Notes: generated by a model not told the origin, from the letters alone. Counted from the first letter of the stretch, positions 52,941 through 62,365 are shown. The stretch: 64,000 bases of DNA from Mycobacterium numidiamassiliense (GCF_900157365.1 NZ_FUEZ01000004.1:2033066-2097065), one strand, 5' to 3'. Translations and numbers: made by a program.

Positions 52941-54019
52941 GCGTTCCGCGAACGGCCACGCACCAGCCCTGGCCGGGTTTGATCGCCGCCTATCGCGACC
53001 GGCTGCCGGTCGGCGACGATTGGGTACCGGTCACACTCCTCGAGGGCGGAACCCCGCTGATCGCGGCCACCCGGCTCTCCGAAAAGACCGGCTGCACGGT
53101 CTATCTCAAGGTCGAGGGCCTCAACCCCACGGGATCCTTCAAAGACCGCGGCATGACGATGGCGGTCACCGAGGCGGTGGCCCGTGGGCAGCAGGCCGTG
53201 TTGTGCGCGTCGACGGGCAACACCTCAGCCTCGGCGGCGGCCTATGCGGCCCGCGCCGGCATCACCTGCGCGGTGTTGATACCGCAGGGCAAGATCGCGA
53301 TGGGCAAGCTCGCGCAGGCAGTCATGCACGGCGCCAAGATCATTCAGATCGAGGGCAACTTCGACGACTGCCTGGAGCTGGCCCGCAAGATGGCCGCCGA
53401 CTTCCCGACGATCTCGCTGGTCAACTCCGTCAACCCGGTGCGCATCGAAGGCCAGAAGACGGCGGCGTTCGAAATCGTCGACGCGCTGGGCACCGCGCCC
53501 GACGTGCACTCTCTCCCGGTCGGCAACGCCGGGAACATCACCGCCTATTGGAAGGGCTACACCGAATACCACCAGGAGGGCGTGTTCGAGAAGTTGCCGC
53601 GGATGCTGGGCACCCAGGCAGCGGGCGCGGCGCCGCTGGTACACGGCAAGCCGGTCAGCAACCCCGAGACCATTGCGACCGCGATCCGCATCGGCGCTCC
53701 GGCGTCGTGGACGGCCGCCGTCGCCGCGCAGCAGCAATCCAACGGGCGTTTCCTGGCCGCGACCGACGACGAGATCCTGGCCGCCTACCACCTGGTGGCC
53801 GAATCCGAAGGAGTCTTCGTCGAACCCGCATCGGCGGCCAGCATCGCGGGCCTGCTCAAGTCCGTCGAGGACGGCTGGGTGGCGCGCGGCTCGACCGTGG
53901 TGTGCACGGTGACGGGCAATGGGCTCAAGGATCCGGACACCGCGCTGAAGGATATGCCGACCGTGGCCGCGCTTCCCGTGGATCCCGTGCTCGTTGTCGA
54001 GAAGCTGGGGCTCGCGTAG
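52937..54019 (+). CDS. thrC: Threonine synthase
   Basis: 360 residues. PLP Lys in NPTGSFKDRGMTM, CASTGNTSASAAAYAARAG, phosphate loop PVGNAGNITAYWKGY and CTVTGNGLKDP. Converts O-phosphohomoserine to threonine. Short (class without the yeast-type N-terminal domain). thrB follows after 67 bp. Confidence 0.95.
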   Translation: MSVPRTATHQPWPGLIAAYRDRLPVGDDWVPVTLLEGGTPLIAATRLSEKTGCTVYLKVEGLNPTGSFKDRGMTMAVTEAVARGQQAVLCASTGNTSASAAAYAARAGITCAVLIPQGKIAMGKLAQAVMHGAKIIQIEGNFDDCLELARKMAADFPTISLVNSVNPVRIEGQKTAAFEIVDALGTAPDVHSLPVGNAGNITAYWKGYTEYHQEGVFEKLPRMLGTQAAGAAPLVHGKPVSNPETIATAIRIGAPASWTAAVAAQQQSNGRFLAATDDEILAAYHLVAESEGVFVEPASAASIAGLLKSVEDGWVARGSTVVCTVTGNGLKDPDTALKDMPTVAALPVDPVLVVEKLGLA

Positions 54020-54086
54020 TGGCGATCGCAAACGCGCCGAAGCCGGGTGCAGCGGGTCGTCACGCATCGAATCTGAGAGTGTGTCC

Positions 54087-55031
54087 GTGACCCAGATGCT
54101 GCCCGCAGGGCTGGTGGCAAGCGCCGTCGTGTCGGCGTCCAGTGCCAACCTCGGCCCGGGTTTCGACAGCATCGGGCTGGCCTTGAACCTGTGCGACGAA
54201 ATCGTGGTCGAGACAACGGGTTCAGGCCTGAAAGTAATAGTCGAGGGCGAGGGCGCCGGTCAGGTCCCGCTCGGGCCCGAACACCTGGTGGTGCGGGCCA
54301 TCGAACGAGGCCTGCAGGCGGCCGGGGCCAGCGCACCGGGCATGCTGGTGCGTTGTCGCAACGCCATCCCGCATTCTCGCGGCCTGGGCTCGTCGGCGGC
54401 GGCAGTTGTCAGCGGCCTGGCTGCGGCGAATGGCCTTATCGCACAAACGGATTCGACACCGCTGACCGAGGCGCAGCTGATCCAGCTGTCCTCGGAGTTC
54501 GAGGGTCATCCCGACAACGCCGCGGCCGCGGTGCTAGGTGGCGCCGTGGTTTCGTGGGTCGACCGCGGCGGCCCCGCGCCCGAATATTCGGCCGTTGGGC
54601 TGCGCCTTCATCCCGATATCCGGCTGTTCTGCGCGATCCCCGAGGAACGGTCGTTGACGTCGGAAACTCGGGTGCTGCTGCCCGTCGAAGTCAGCCACGA
54701 CGACGCCACGTTCAACGTCAGCCGCGCCGCGTTGCTGGTGGTGGCGCTGACCAATCGCCCCGATCTGCTGATGCCGGCCACTGAAGATCTCCTGCATCAA
54801 CCGCAGCGTGCCTCGGCAATGCCCGCCTCCGCGGAATATTTGCGGCTGCTGCGGCGTCTTAACGTGTCAGCGACGCTTTCGGGGGCGGGCCCATCGCTGA
54901 TAGCGCTCAGCACACAGCCACAATTGCCTGGTGAAGCGGTGGACTATGGAGCCGCGCATGGATTTACCATCACTGAGATGGCCGCCGGCGGAGGAGTTCG
55001 CTGGAGCCCGGGTGTCACAGTTCGGAGTTAA
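54087..55031 (+). CDS. thrB: Homoserine kinase
   Basis: 314 residues from GTG 54087 (GTG 54081 possible). GHMP kinase: SSANLGPGFDSIGLAL, ATP loop PHSRGLGSSAAAVVSGL and late SGAGPSLIAL. Phosphorylates homoserine for ThrC. Last gene of the threonine operon; a 263-bp rho leader follows. Confidence 0.94.
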   Translation: MTQMLPAGLVASAVVSASSANLGPGFDSIGLALNLCDEIVVETTGSGLKVIVEGEGAGQVPLGPEHLVVRAIERGLQAAGASAPGMLVRCRNAIPHSRGLGSSAAAVVSGLAAANGLIAQTDSTPLTEAQLIQLSSEFEGHPDNAAAAVLGGAVVSWVDRGGPAPEYSAVGLRLHPDIRLFCAIPEERSLTSETRVLLPVEVSHDDATFNVSRAALLVVALTNRPDLLMPATEDLLHQPQRASAMPASAEYLRLLRRLNVSATLSGAGPSLIALSTQPQLPGEAVDYGAAHGFTITEMAAGGGVRWSPGVTVRS

Positions 55032-55294
55032 TCCACAGCGTGGTCGGAGGGTTTGCTTGCTTCCGGCCCAGATGCGGGCTATCCTCGGAGCCGTCCAGCA
55101 ATCGCAGCATCTGCATCTGCAAAAACTGCCTTGCCGCTAGGACAACTACCAATTCTTCTCGTGGACGAGGTTCGCCGCTTTCCGCCGCCCATTAGGCGAT
55201 CACCGTTGTAGAGACGATTGGGTGCACTCGGCAATTTGGCTGACTGCAACGAACCCTCGTATGAACTGATCAGCGAGGGAAAGAAAGGAAATCC

Positions 55295-57160
55295 GTGACT
55301 GATACGGACCTCTTCACGGCTGGCGAAAGCACCGATGGCGACCAGCTGTCGAGCCCCGTGACCACAGACACTCCAGACGTCAAGAACACCCCGGTCGGCT
55401 CCCTGTCCACCATGGTGCTGCCCGAATTGCGCGCACTGGCGAACCAGGCCGGCGTCAAGGGGACGTCGGGTATGCGCAAGAACGAACTCATCGCCGCCAT
55501 CAAGGAGACCCGGGGACAGGCCAACGGCACGTCGGTCAAAGACCATCCCGCCTCCGAAGACAACGGGAAACCCGACGTGGCCGACGCCGAAACGCCGACC
55601 GCCCAAGGGCACCAGAACGATTCGACGGACGAGGCGCCGCGCCGCGAACGCCGCAGTGCCTCCCGTGACGCGGGGTCAGCTGATTCCGCGACCGACGAGG
55701 CGGACCGCGAAGACACGCGCGGCGGCAAGGGCGAGAACCGCAACGGCAAGCCCCGCGGCGACTCCGAAGAGCGCCAGGGCAACCGGCAAGAATCCAAGAA
55801 CGACGACCGCGGATCCGATTCGAGCAACGATCGCGGCGGTGACAGACAGGGCTCAGGCGGCCAGCAGAATCGCGGCGGCTCGAACCAGCAAGACGACGAA
55901 GACGGCGAAGGCCGTCAGGGTCGCCGGGGACGCCGGTTCCGCGACCGTAGGCGCCGCGGCGAACGGACGGGCGAAGGCGGTGGCGGTGGCGACGCCGAGC
56001 TGCGCGATGACGACGTCGTCCAGCCGGTCGCCGGCATTCTCGATGTCCTGGACAACTACGCGTTCGTGCGCACCTCCGGCTACCTGGCCGGCCCGCACGA
56101 CGTCTACGTCTCCATGAACATGGTGCGGAAGAACGGCCTGCGCCGCGGCGACGCGGTGACCGGCGCGGTTCGGGTGCCCAAAGAGGGCGAGCAGCCCAAC
56201 CAGCGGCAGAAGTTCAACCCGCTGGTCCGCCTCGATACCGTGAACGGTGGACCGGTCGAGGACGCCAAGAAGCGTCCCGATTTCACCAAGATGACGCCGT
56301 TGTACCCCAACGAGCGGCTGCGGCTGGAGACCACGCCCGACCGGCTGACCACCCGGGTCATCGACCTGATCATGCCGATCGGCAAGGGCCAGCGTGCGCT
56401 GATCGTGTCGCCGCCCAAGGCGGGTAAGACGACGATCCTGCAGGACATCGCGAACGCGATCACCAAGAACAACCCGGAATGCCACCTCATGGTCGTGCTC
56501 GTCGACGAGCGCCCTGAGGAGGTCACCGACATGACGCGCTCGGTCAAGGGCGAGGTCATCGCCTCGACGTTCGACCGGCCGCCGTCCGACCACACCGCGG
56601 TCGCCGAGCTGGCGATCGAGCGGGCCAAGCGGCTGGTGGAGCAGGGCCGCGACGTCGTGGTGCTGCTGGACTCGATCACCCGACTGGGCCGTGCGTACAA
56701 CAACGCGTCGCCGGCGTCGGGCCGCATCCTGTCCGGTGGTGTCGACTCGACCGCCCTGTACCCGCCCAAGCGTTTCCTGGGTGCGGCGCGCAACATCGAG
56801 GAAGGCGGGTCGCTGACCATCATCGCCACCGCGATGGTCGAGACCGGCTCCACCGGCGACACGGTCATCTTCGAGGAATTCAAGGGCACCGGTAACGCCG
56901 AGCTCAAGCTGGACCGCAAGATCTCCGAGCGCCGGGTCTTCCCCGCGGTCGACGTCAACCCGTCCGGTACCCGCAAGGACGAACTGCTGCTCTCGCCCGA
57001 CGAGTTCGGCATCGTGCACAAGCTGCGCCGCGTGCTCTCGGGCCTGGACTCTCACCAGGCCATCGACCTGCTGATGTCGCAGCTGCGCAAGACCAAGACC
57101 AACTACGAGTTCCTGGTCCAGGTGTCGAAGACGACGCCGGCGAACATGGACAACGACTAG
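55295..57160 (+). CDS. rho: Transcription termination factor Rho
   Basis: 621 residues, GTG start with AAAGGAA. N-terminal SAP-like helix region (STMVLPELRALANQAGVKG), then a ~130-residue Asp/Arg/Gly/Asn-rich insertion (~85-225) typical of actinobacterial Rho, then the RNA-binding domain (ILDVLDNYAFVRTSGYL). ATPase: SPPKAGKTTIL (~375), VLLDSITRLGRAYN, GRILSGGVD Q-loop region. Hexameric RNA translocase ending transcripts. A hairpin terminator follows. Confidence 0.95.
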   Translation: MTDTDLFTAGESTDGDQLSSPVTTDTPDVKNTPVGSLSTMVLPELRALANQAGVKGTSGMRKNELIAAIKETRGQANGTSVKDHPASEDNGKPDVADAETPTAQGHQNDSTDEAPRRERRSASRDAGSADSATDEADREDTRGGKGENRNGKPRGDSEERQGNRQESKNDDRGSDSSNDRGGDRQGSGGQQNRGGSNQQDDEDGEGRQGRRGRRFRDRRRRGERTGEGGGGGDAELRDDDVVQPVAGILDVLDNYAFVRTSGYLAGPHDVYVSMNMVRKNGLRRGDAVTGAVRVPKEGEQPNQRQKFNPLVRLDTVNGGPVEDAKKRPDFTKMTPLYPNERLRLETTPDRLTTRVIDLIMPIGKGQRALIVSPPKAGKTTILQDIANAITKNNPECHLMVVLVDERPEEVTDMTRSVKGEVIASTFDRPPSDHTAVAELAIERAKRLVEQGRDVVVLLDSITRLGRAYNNASPASGRILSGGVDSTALYPPKRFLGAARNIEEGGSLTIIATAMVETGSTGDTVIFEEFKGTGNAELKLDRKISERRVFPAVDVNPSGTRKDELLLSPDEFGIVHKLRRVLSGLDSHQAIDLLMSQLRKTKTNYEFLVQVSKTTPANMDND

Positions 57161-57168
57161 CGAGCCCC

Positions 57169-57196
57169 TGTAGCGGCAGGAAAACCCGCCGCTACA
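57169..57196 (+). terminator. rho terminator hairpin
   Basis: Perfect 9-bp stem TGTAGCGGC/GCCGCTACA with a 10-nt loop, starting 8 bp after the rho stop. No U tract. Confidence 0.7.
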
Positions 57197-57251
57197 CCGC
57201 CGGGAATGCGGGGGCGCATCTCGGTGTTTGGGATGATGGCGGTTGACCTGG

Positions 57252-57270
57252 CATAATCGAGGCTCGATTA
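57252..57270 (+). promoter_or_regulatory. Candidate rpmE promoter -10 with overlapping palindrome
   Basis: CATAAT (57252-57257) with TTGGGA 18 bp upstream could be a sigma-A type promoter. The perfect palindrome TAATCGAG-G-CTCGATTA (57254-57270) overlaps it and could be an operator. It lies 89 bp before the rpmE start. Confidence 0.4.
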
Positions 57271-57358
57271 CCCCAGAACCGCCTTTTGGTTCGGAGTTCA
57301 CGCCCAACCGCCGGATTCACGTGGCGGGCCAGGGCGACAAACGATCGAAGAGGACACC

Positions 57359-57601
57359 ATGAAAGCTGACATCCACCCCACCTACGCGGAGACGACCGTG
57401 CTCTGCGGGTGCGGCAACTCCTTCCAGACGCGCAGCACCAAGGAAGGCGGCCGCATCGTCGTCGAGGTCTGCTCGCAGTGCCACCCCTTCTACACCGGCA
57501 AGCAGAAAATTCTGGACTCCGGCGGACGCGTGGCCCGCTTCGAGAAGCGGTACGGCAAGCGCAAGGCCGGCGACGCAGCCGCGGAAAAAGCGGACAAATA
57601 G
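57359..57601 (+). CDS. rpmE: 50S ribosomal protein L31, zinc-binding type
   Basis: 80 residues. Cysteines in LCGCGNSF (C16, C18) and CSQCHPFYTG (C37, C40) identify the zinc-containing form. KQKILDSGGRVARFEKRYGKR is the rRNA-binding segment. Single-gene unit between two terminators. Confidence 0.95.
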   Translation: MKADIHPTYAETTVLCGCGNSFQTRSTKEGGRIVVEVCSQCHPFYTGKQKILDSGGRVARFEKRYGKRKAGDAAAEKADK

Positions 57602-57609
57602 CTGGATTG

Positions 57610-57653
57610 CCGACGCCCGAACTGTGCGTGAACATGCACAGGCCGGGCGTCGG
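57610..57653 (+). terminator. rpmE terminator stem-loop
   Basis: Stem CCGACGCCCG/CGGGCGTCGG plus inner stem CTGTGC/GCACAG, 9 bp after the rpmE stop. Strong intrinsic-type hairpin without a clear U tract. Confidence 0.75.
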
Positions 57654-57697
57654 TTCGCGTTTGCGGTACGTGGCGCGACGGTGGCAGGAGGTGTGAC

Positions 57698-58771
57698 ATG
57701 ACGCAGCCGGTCAAGACGATCGATGGGCTGCTCGCTGAGCACGCCGAGCTCGAGCAGCGGCTGTCGGATCCGCAGCTGCACAGCGATCCTGTCGAAGCCC
57801 GCAAGGTCGGTCGCCGGTTCGCCCGCTTGGCCCCGATCGTCGCCACCCACCGCAAATTGGTGTCGGCTCGCGGCGACCTGGACACCGCACGCGAGCTGGC
57901 CGCGGATGACCAGTCGTTCGCCGATGAGGTTGTCGAGCTGGAATCGCGGGTCGCCGAACTGGACACCCAGCTCACCGATATGTTGGCACCCCGCGACCCG
58001 CATGACGCCGACGATGTCGTGCTCGAAGTCAAATCCGGTGAGGGCGGCGAAGAGTCGGCGTTGTTCGCCGCCGACCTGGCCAGGATGTACATCCGCTACG
58101 CGGAGCGACACGGCTGGACGGTCACCGTGCTGGACGAGACGATCTCGGACCTCGGCGGCTACAAGGACGCGACGCTGACCATCGCCAGCAAGGGCGACTC
58201 GGTCGATGGGGTGTGGTCGCGGCTGAAGTTCGAAGGCGGCGTGCACCGGGTGCAACGCGTCCCGGTAACGGAATCCCAAGGGCGCGTGCATACTTCAGCC
58301 GCGGGGGTATTGGTCTATCCGGAACCCGAAGAAGTCGCCGAGGTACAGATCGACGAGTCGGATCTGCGCATCGACGTGTACCGCTCGTCAGGCAAGGGCG
58401 GGCAGGGCGTCAACACCACCGACTCCGCCGTGCGAATCACGCACCTGCCCACCGGGATTGTCGTCACGTGCCAGAACGAACGCTCACAGCTACAGAACAA
58501 GACTCGCGCGCTACAGGTGCTGGCCGCGCGGCTGCAGGTGTTGGCCGAAGAGCAGGCGCAGGCCGACGCGTCGGCCGATCGGGCCAGCCAGATTCGCACG
58601 GTGGACCGTAGCGAACGGATCCGCACCTACAACTTCCCGGAGAACCGGATCGCCGACCACCGGATCAATTTCAAGGCACATAATCTCGATCAGGTCCTCG
58701 ACGGTGACCTCGATGCGCTCTTCGACGCGCTGAGCGAAGCCGACAAGCAGGCGAGGCTGCAACAGGCATGA
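57698..58771 (+). CDS. prfA: Peptide chain release factor 1
   Basis: 357 residues. Catalytic GGQ in SSGKGGQGVNTTDSAVR (~227-243); RF1 layout with RSERIRTYNFPENRIADHRI near the C-terminus. Hydrolyses peptidyl-tRNA at UAA/UAG. The Gln of GGQ is methylated by PrmC, whose gene overlaps by ATGA. Confidence 0.95.
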   Translation: MTQPVKTIDGLLAEHAELEQRLSDPQLHSDPVEARKVGRRFARLAPIVATHRKLVSARGDLDTARELAADDQSFADEVVELESRVAELDTQLTDMLAPRDPHDADDVVLEVKSGEGGEESALFAADLARMYIRYAERHGWTVTVLDETISDLGGYKDATLTIASKGDSVDGVWSRLKFEGGVHRVQRVPVTESQGRVHTSAAGVLVYPEPEEVAEVQIDESDLRIDVYRSSGKGGQGVNTTDSAVRITHLPTGIVVTCQNERSQLQNKTRALQVLAARLQVLAEEQAQADASADRASQIRTVDRSERIRTYNFPENRIADHRINFKAHNLDQVLDGDLDALFDALSEADKQARLQQA

Positions 58772-59637
58772 CCGTCCTGCGGCGTGCAATCGACTGTGCT
58801 GCGGCGCAACTCGCCGAAGCGGGAATCGATTCCGCCCGTCACGACGCCGAGCAGTTGGCCGCCCACCTGGCGGGCACCGAACGCGGCCGGCTGACCCTGG
58901 TCGAATCCCTCGACGACGACTTCCTCCGCCGCTACCACGAAGTCGTCGCGGCACGCTCGCGGCGGGTGCCGTTGCAGCATCTCATCGGAACGGAGGCTTT
59001 CGGTCCCGTGCTCCTGCACGTCGGGCCCGGGGTGTTCATACCCCGGCCGGAGACCGAGGCCATGTTGGCATGGGCGACCGCGCAGCAGCTGTCGGCCTCG
59101 CCGGTCATCGTCGATGTGTGCACCGGATCCGGAGCGCTGGCCGTCGCCCTGGCCCGGCATCGGCCCGATGCCCGCATCATCGGAATTGACGATTCCCCCG
59201 CGGCACTGGATTACGCGCGTCGCAATGCCGAGGGCACCTCGGTGGAGCTGCTATCGGCCGACGTCACCGAGCTGGCCTCCAAGCTGGGTCTGCTTGCTGA
59301 GCTGGACGCACGGGTGGACCTGGTGGTGTCGAATCCGCCCTACGTTCCCGACGGCGCGACGGTGGAACCCGAAGTTGCCCAATACGATCCACCTCGCGCG
59401 GTGTTCGGCGGACCGGACGGGATGGCGGTGATCACCGAAGTGGTGCGGCTCGCCGGACGCTGGCTTCGCCCCGGCGGCTTGTTCGCCGTTGAACACGATG
59501 ACACTACGTCGGCGCGCACGGTCGAATTAATCGCGAGCACAGGGCTTTTCGAAGACATTCAGGCCAGGCAGGATCTGGTTGGCCGACCAAGATTCGTGAC
59601 GGCCCGAAGGCGGGGCGCCCATGACTTCGCGTCGTGA
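58768..59637 (+). CDS. prmC: Release-factor glutamine N5-methyltransferase
   Basis: 289 residues. N-terminal substrate domain, then SAM fold: VIVDVCTGSGALAVAL (~112-127) and the NPPYVPDG catalytic motif (~190). Methylates the GGQ glutamine of RF1/RF2. The last ~9 codons and stop lie inside the first copy of a MIRU-like repeat, so the repeat has replaced the native C-terminus. Confidence 0.93.
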   Translation: MTVLRRAIDCAAAQLAEAGIDSARHDAEQLAAHLAGTERGRLTLVESLDDDFLRRYHEVVAARSRRVPLQHLIGTEAFGPVLLHVGPGVFIPRPETEAMLAWATAQQLSASPVIVDVCTGSGALAVALARHRPDARIIGIDDSPAALDYARRNAEGTSVELLSADVTELASKLGLLAELDARVDLVVSNPPYVPDGATVEPEVAQYDPPRAVFGGPDGMAVITEVVRLAGRWLRPGGLFAVEHDDTTSARTVELIASTGLFEDIQARQDLVGRPRFVTARRRGAHDFAS

Positions 59638-59677
59638 CGATGCAGAGCGAAGCGATGAGGAGGAGGGGCGCCCATGA
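59621..59677 (+). CDS. Small frame in MIRU copy 1
   Basis: 18 codons (MTSRRDDAERSDEEEGRP). It starts inside prmC and its TGA overlaps the next ATG (ATGA). Probably a translational-coupling relay rather than a functional peptide. Confidence 0.35.
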   Translation: MTSRRDDAERSDEEEGRP

Positions 59678-59730
59678 CTTCGCGTCGTGACGATGCAGAG
59701 CGAAGCGATGAGGAGGAGGGGCGCACATGA
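59674..59730 (+). CDS. Small frame in MIRU copy 2
   Basis: 18 codons, the same peptide ending in Thr instead of Pro. GAGGAGGAG precedes it; its TGA overlaps the ATG of the threonylcarbamoyl-AMP synthase gene at 59727. Confidence 0.35.
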   Translation: MTSRRDDAERSDEEEGRT

Positions 59731-60380
59731 CTGACGTCTTCGACTGTGCGGACCCCGACCGGCGTTCGGACGGAATCGCCTCGGCGGTGGGGGCACTCAA
59801 GGGTGGCCGCCTGGTCGTGATGCCGACCGACACCGTTTACGGCATTGCCGCAGACGCATTCGACAACAGTGCGGTCGCGGCGCTGCTCGCGGCGAAGGGA
59901 CGCGGGCGGGACATGCCGGTGGGCGTTCTGGTCGGCTCGTGGCACACCATCGAGGGTCTGGTCTACACCATGCCGGACGGGGCTCGTCAGCTGATCCGCG
60001 CCTTCTGGCCTGGAGCGCTGAGTCTTGTTGTGGCGCAAGCGCCGTCGTTGCATTGGGATCTCGGGGATGCCCGCGGCACGGTCATGCTGCGGATGCCGCT
60101 GCATCCCGTCGCGATCGAGTTGTTGCGCGAGGTCGGTCCGATGGCGGTGTCCAGCGCCAACGTCTCCGGCCGGTCGGCCGCCGTCACCGCCGAGGAGGCC
60201 CGAAATCAGCTCGGCGATCTCGTCGACGTCTACCTCGATGCCGGCCGTTGTGAACAAGGCACCGCCTCGACGATCGTCGACCTCACCGGAGCCGCGCCGC
60301 GCATTCTGCGAGCGGGCCCGGTCAGCGTCGAGCGGATCGCCGAAGTGCTTGGGACGGACCCCGGAAGTTTGATCGCCTAA
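59727..60380 (+). CDS. L-threonylcarbamoyladenylate synthase (TsaC/Sua5 family)
   Basis: 217 residues. YrdC-type fold with PTDTVYGIAADA, AKGRGRDMPVGVLV and SSANVSGRSA binding motifs. Makes threonylcarbamoyl-AMP for tRNA t6A37 using threonine, bicarbonate and ATP. Short TsaC-like length with a small C-terminal extension. Matches Rv1301. Its start is generated at the end of the MIRU repeats. Confidence 0.92.
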   Translation: MTDVFDCADPDRRSDGIASAVGALKGGRLVVMPTDTVYGIAADAFDNSAVAALLAAKGRGRDMPVGVLVGSWHTIEGLVYTMPDGARQLIRAFWPGALSLVVAQAPSLHWDLGDARGTVMLRMPLHPVAIELLREVGPMAVSSANVSGRSAAVTAEEARNQLGDLVDVYLDAGRCEQGTASTIVDLTGAAPRILRAGPVSVERIAEVLGTDPGSLIA

Positions 60381-60422
60381 CCAGCGAACGCGCCGCCGCA
60401 CAGTTATTGAGGTCTCAGGAAG

Positions 60423-61649
60423 GTGACGTACGGTCTCGTAGTGTCCACCGGCCCAGCCAGCCACCTAGCCAGCCTGATGGCTGGTTCGCACGCGCTGTCC
60501 GATCGAGGCGCCGGTGTCCCGCTGCGTGAGCTCGCGCTCGTCGGGCTGACCGCGGCAATCATCACCTACTTCGCGACCGGACCGGTGCGGGTGCTGGCCA
60601 CCCGATTGGGCGCCGTCGCCTATCCGCGCGAGCGCGATGTGCACGTGACGCCCACCCCGCGGATGGGGGGGCTGGCGATGTTCGTCGGCATCCTCTCGGC
60701 TGTCTTCCTGGCTTCCCAGCTGCCCGCGCTCACTCGCGGGTTCGTCTACTCGACCGGCATGCCCGCGGTGCTGGTGGCCGGCGCGGTGATCATGGGCATC
60801 GGGCTCATCGACGACCGGTGGGGCCTCGACGCGCTGACCAAGTTCGCCGGCCAGATCACCGCGGCCAGCGTCCTGGTGACCATGGGCGTCGCCTGGAGCG
60901 TGTTGTACATCCCGATCGGGGGAGTCGGCACGATCGTGCTGGACCAGGCCTCATCGATCCTGCTCACCCTGGCGCTGACGGTCTCGATCGTCAACGCGAT
61001 GAACTTCGTCGACGGACTCGACGGACTCGCCGCCGGCCTGGGACTCATCACCGCCCTCGCGATTTGCATGTTCTCGGTGGGGCTGCTGCGCGACCACGGC
61101 GGTGACGTGCTGTTCTATCCGCCGGCCCTGATTTCCGTGGTGCTGGCGGGGGCGTGTCTGGGCTTTCTGCCGCACAATTTCCACCGCGCGAAAATCTTCA
61201 TGGGCGACTCCGGCTCAATGCTGATCGGTTTGATGCTCGCCGCCGCCTCCACGACGGCCGCCGGGCCCATCTCGCAGAACGCCTACGGCGCACGCGATGT
61301 GTTTGCCTTGCTGTCGCCGTTCTTACTGGTGGCCGCGGTGATGTTCGTACCGATGCTCGATCTGCTGCTGGCGATCGTGCGCCGCACCCGCGCGGGCCGC
61401 AGCGCGTTCAGTCCCGACAAGATGCACCTGCATCACCGGTTGCTGCAGATCGGTCATTCGCATCGCCGAGTGGTCCTGCTCATCTATTTGTGGGTCGGCA
61501 TCGTCGCGTTCGGCGCGGCGAGCACGATCTTTTTCAATCCCCGCGATACCGGCGCGGTCATGTTGGGTGCCATCGTGGTGGCCGGAGTCGCGACAGCGAT
61601 CCCGCTCCTTCGTCGCCGCGACTACGCAGACGAGGACTACGACGACTAG
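60423..61649 (+). CDS. wecA: Undecaprenyl-phosphate GlcNAc-1-phosphate transferase (WecA/Rfe)
   Basis: 408 residues from GTG 60423. About 11 membrane helices. MraY/WecA motifs: PRMGGLAMF, GLIDDRWGLDAL (metal Asp pair), NAMNFVDGLDGLAAGL, IFMGDSGSMLIG and the cytosolic HLHHRLLQIGHSHR. In mycobacteria it starts the linker unit joining peptidoglycan and arabinogalactan. Called rfe (Rv1302) in M. tuberculosis. A 224-bp leader to atpI follows. Confidence 0.93.
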   Translation: MTYGLVVSTGPASHLASLMAGSHALSDRGAGVPLRELALVGLTAAIITYFATGPVRVLATRLGAVAYPRERDVHVTPTPRMGGLAMFVGILSAVFLASQLPALTRGFVYSTGMPAVLVAGAVIMGIGLIDDRWGLDALTKFAGQITAASVLVTMGVAWSVLYIPIGGVGTIVLDQASSILLTLALTVSIVNAMNFVDGLDGLAAGLGLITALAICMFSVGLLRDHGGDVLFYPPALISVVLAGACLGFLPHNFHRAKIFMGDSGSMLIGLMLAAASTTAAGPISQNAYGARDVFALLSPFLLVAAVMFVPMLDLLLAIVRRTRAGRSAFSPDKMHLHHRLLQIGHSHRRVVLLIYLWVGIVAFGAASTIFFNPRDTGAVMLGAIVVAGVATAIPLLRRRDYADEDYDD

Positions 61650-61873
61650 TAGTAGTGGCCCTGACCTTGTGGTACGGTGCTGGTAGAACCCCGAAATCAA
61701 TCTCGCGGGTTGCCGGCCAGCCGGCGCGTCGGAGGCGAATCCGACCGTGCCGGATCACGACCGACAAAGGGAGCGACCCCTTGCGTGAACCCACTGTGAC
61801 GTGCGATACGCTCGGCGGGCTACCGATCAATCGGTCGGATTTCCGCCCTACAAATCCGGAGTGAGGTGCTGCA

Positions 61874-62365
61874 GTGACGACACCAGCGCAGGACGCGCCG
61901 TTGGTGTTTCCCTCTGTTGCTTTCCGCCCGGTTCACCTATTTTTCCTCAGCATCGCCATCACCGCGGTGGCACTCGTCGCGGCCGGGCTGTCCGGTCACC
62001 TGATGGTTGGGGTGTTCTTCGGCGTCGGGCTGCTCCTGGGTTTGCTCAACGCCTTGCTGGTGCGACGTTCAGTCGCATCGATCACCGCCAAAGACCATCC
62101 GATGAAAAGCACGATGGCTCTGAATTCGGCGACTCGGCTAGCGGTCATCACCATCATCGGCCTGATCATCGCCTTCGTTTTCCGGCCGGCCGGGTTGGGT
62201 GTGGTGTTCGGGTTAGCGCTCTTCCAGGTGATCTTGGTGTTGTCGACGGCGCTCCCGGTATGGAAGAAGCTGCGCAGTGGCGACTGGGTGGAATCCGACT
62301 CCCCGGATGGTTCCAACGGCGGCGTAACCGCGGGAACGGAAGGAAGAAGCAGCAGCGATGACTGA
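61874..62365 (+). CDS. atpI: ATP synthase subunit I-like protein AtpI
   Basis: 163 residues, GTG start. Four membrane helices and a polar C-terminal tail rich in Ser/Gly/Asp. Position before atpB and topology match Rv1303; AtpI aids c-ring assembly in other bacteria. Overlaps atpB by 8 bp. The 224-bp leader has a GCCGGC-CA-GCCGGC hairpin (61712-61725) and a TACGGT possible -10 (61673). Confidence 0.88.
   Translation: MTTPAQDAPLVFPSVAFRPVHLFFLSIAITAVALVAAGLSGHLMVGVFFGVGLLLGLLNALLVRRSVASITAKDHPMKSTMALNSATRLAVITIIGLIIAFVFRPAGLGVVFGLALFQVILVLSTALPVWKKLRSGDWVESDSPDGSNGGVTAGTEGRSSSDD

Larger units (their letters stand above)
59612..59730 (+). repeat. MIRU-like tandem repeat, two 53-bp copies plus a partial third
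   Basis: Copies at 59612-59664 and 59665-59717 are identical; a third begins at 59718. Each contains GTGACGATGCAGAGCGAAGC, the hallmark of mycobacterial interspersed repetitive units, and ends in GAGGAGGAG, which acts as ribosome site for the next ATG. 53 bp is a known MIRU length. Confidence 0.85.

Noticed and set aside
59612..59730. CRISPR-like array
   Set aside because: Repeats are directly abutting without spacers and match MIRU features.
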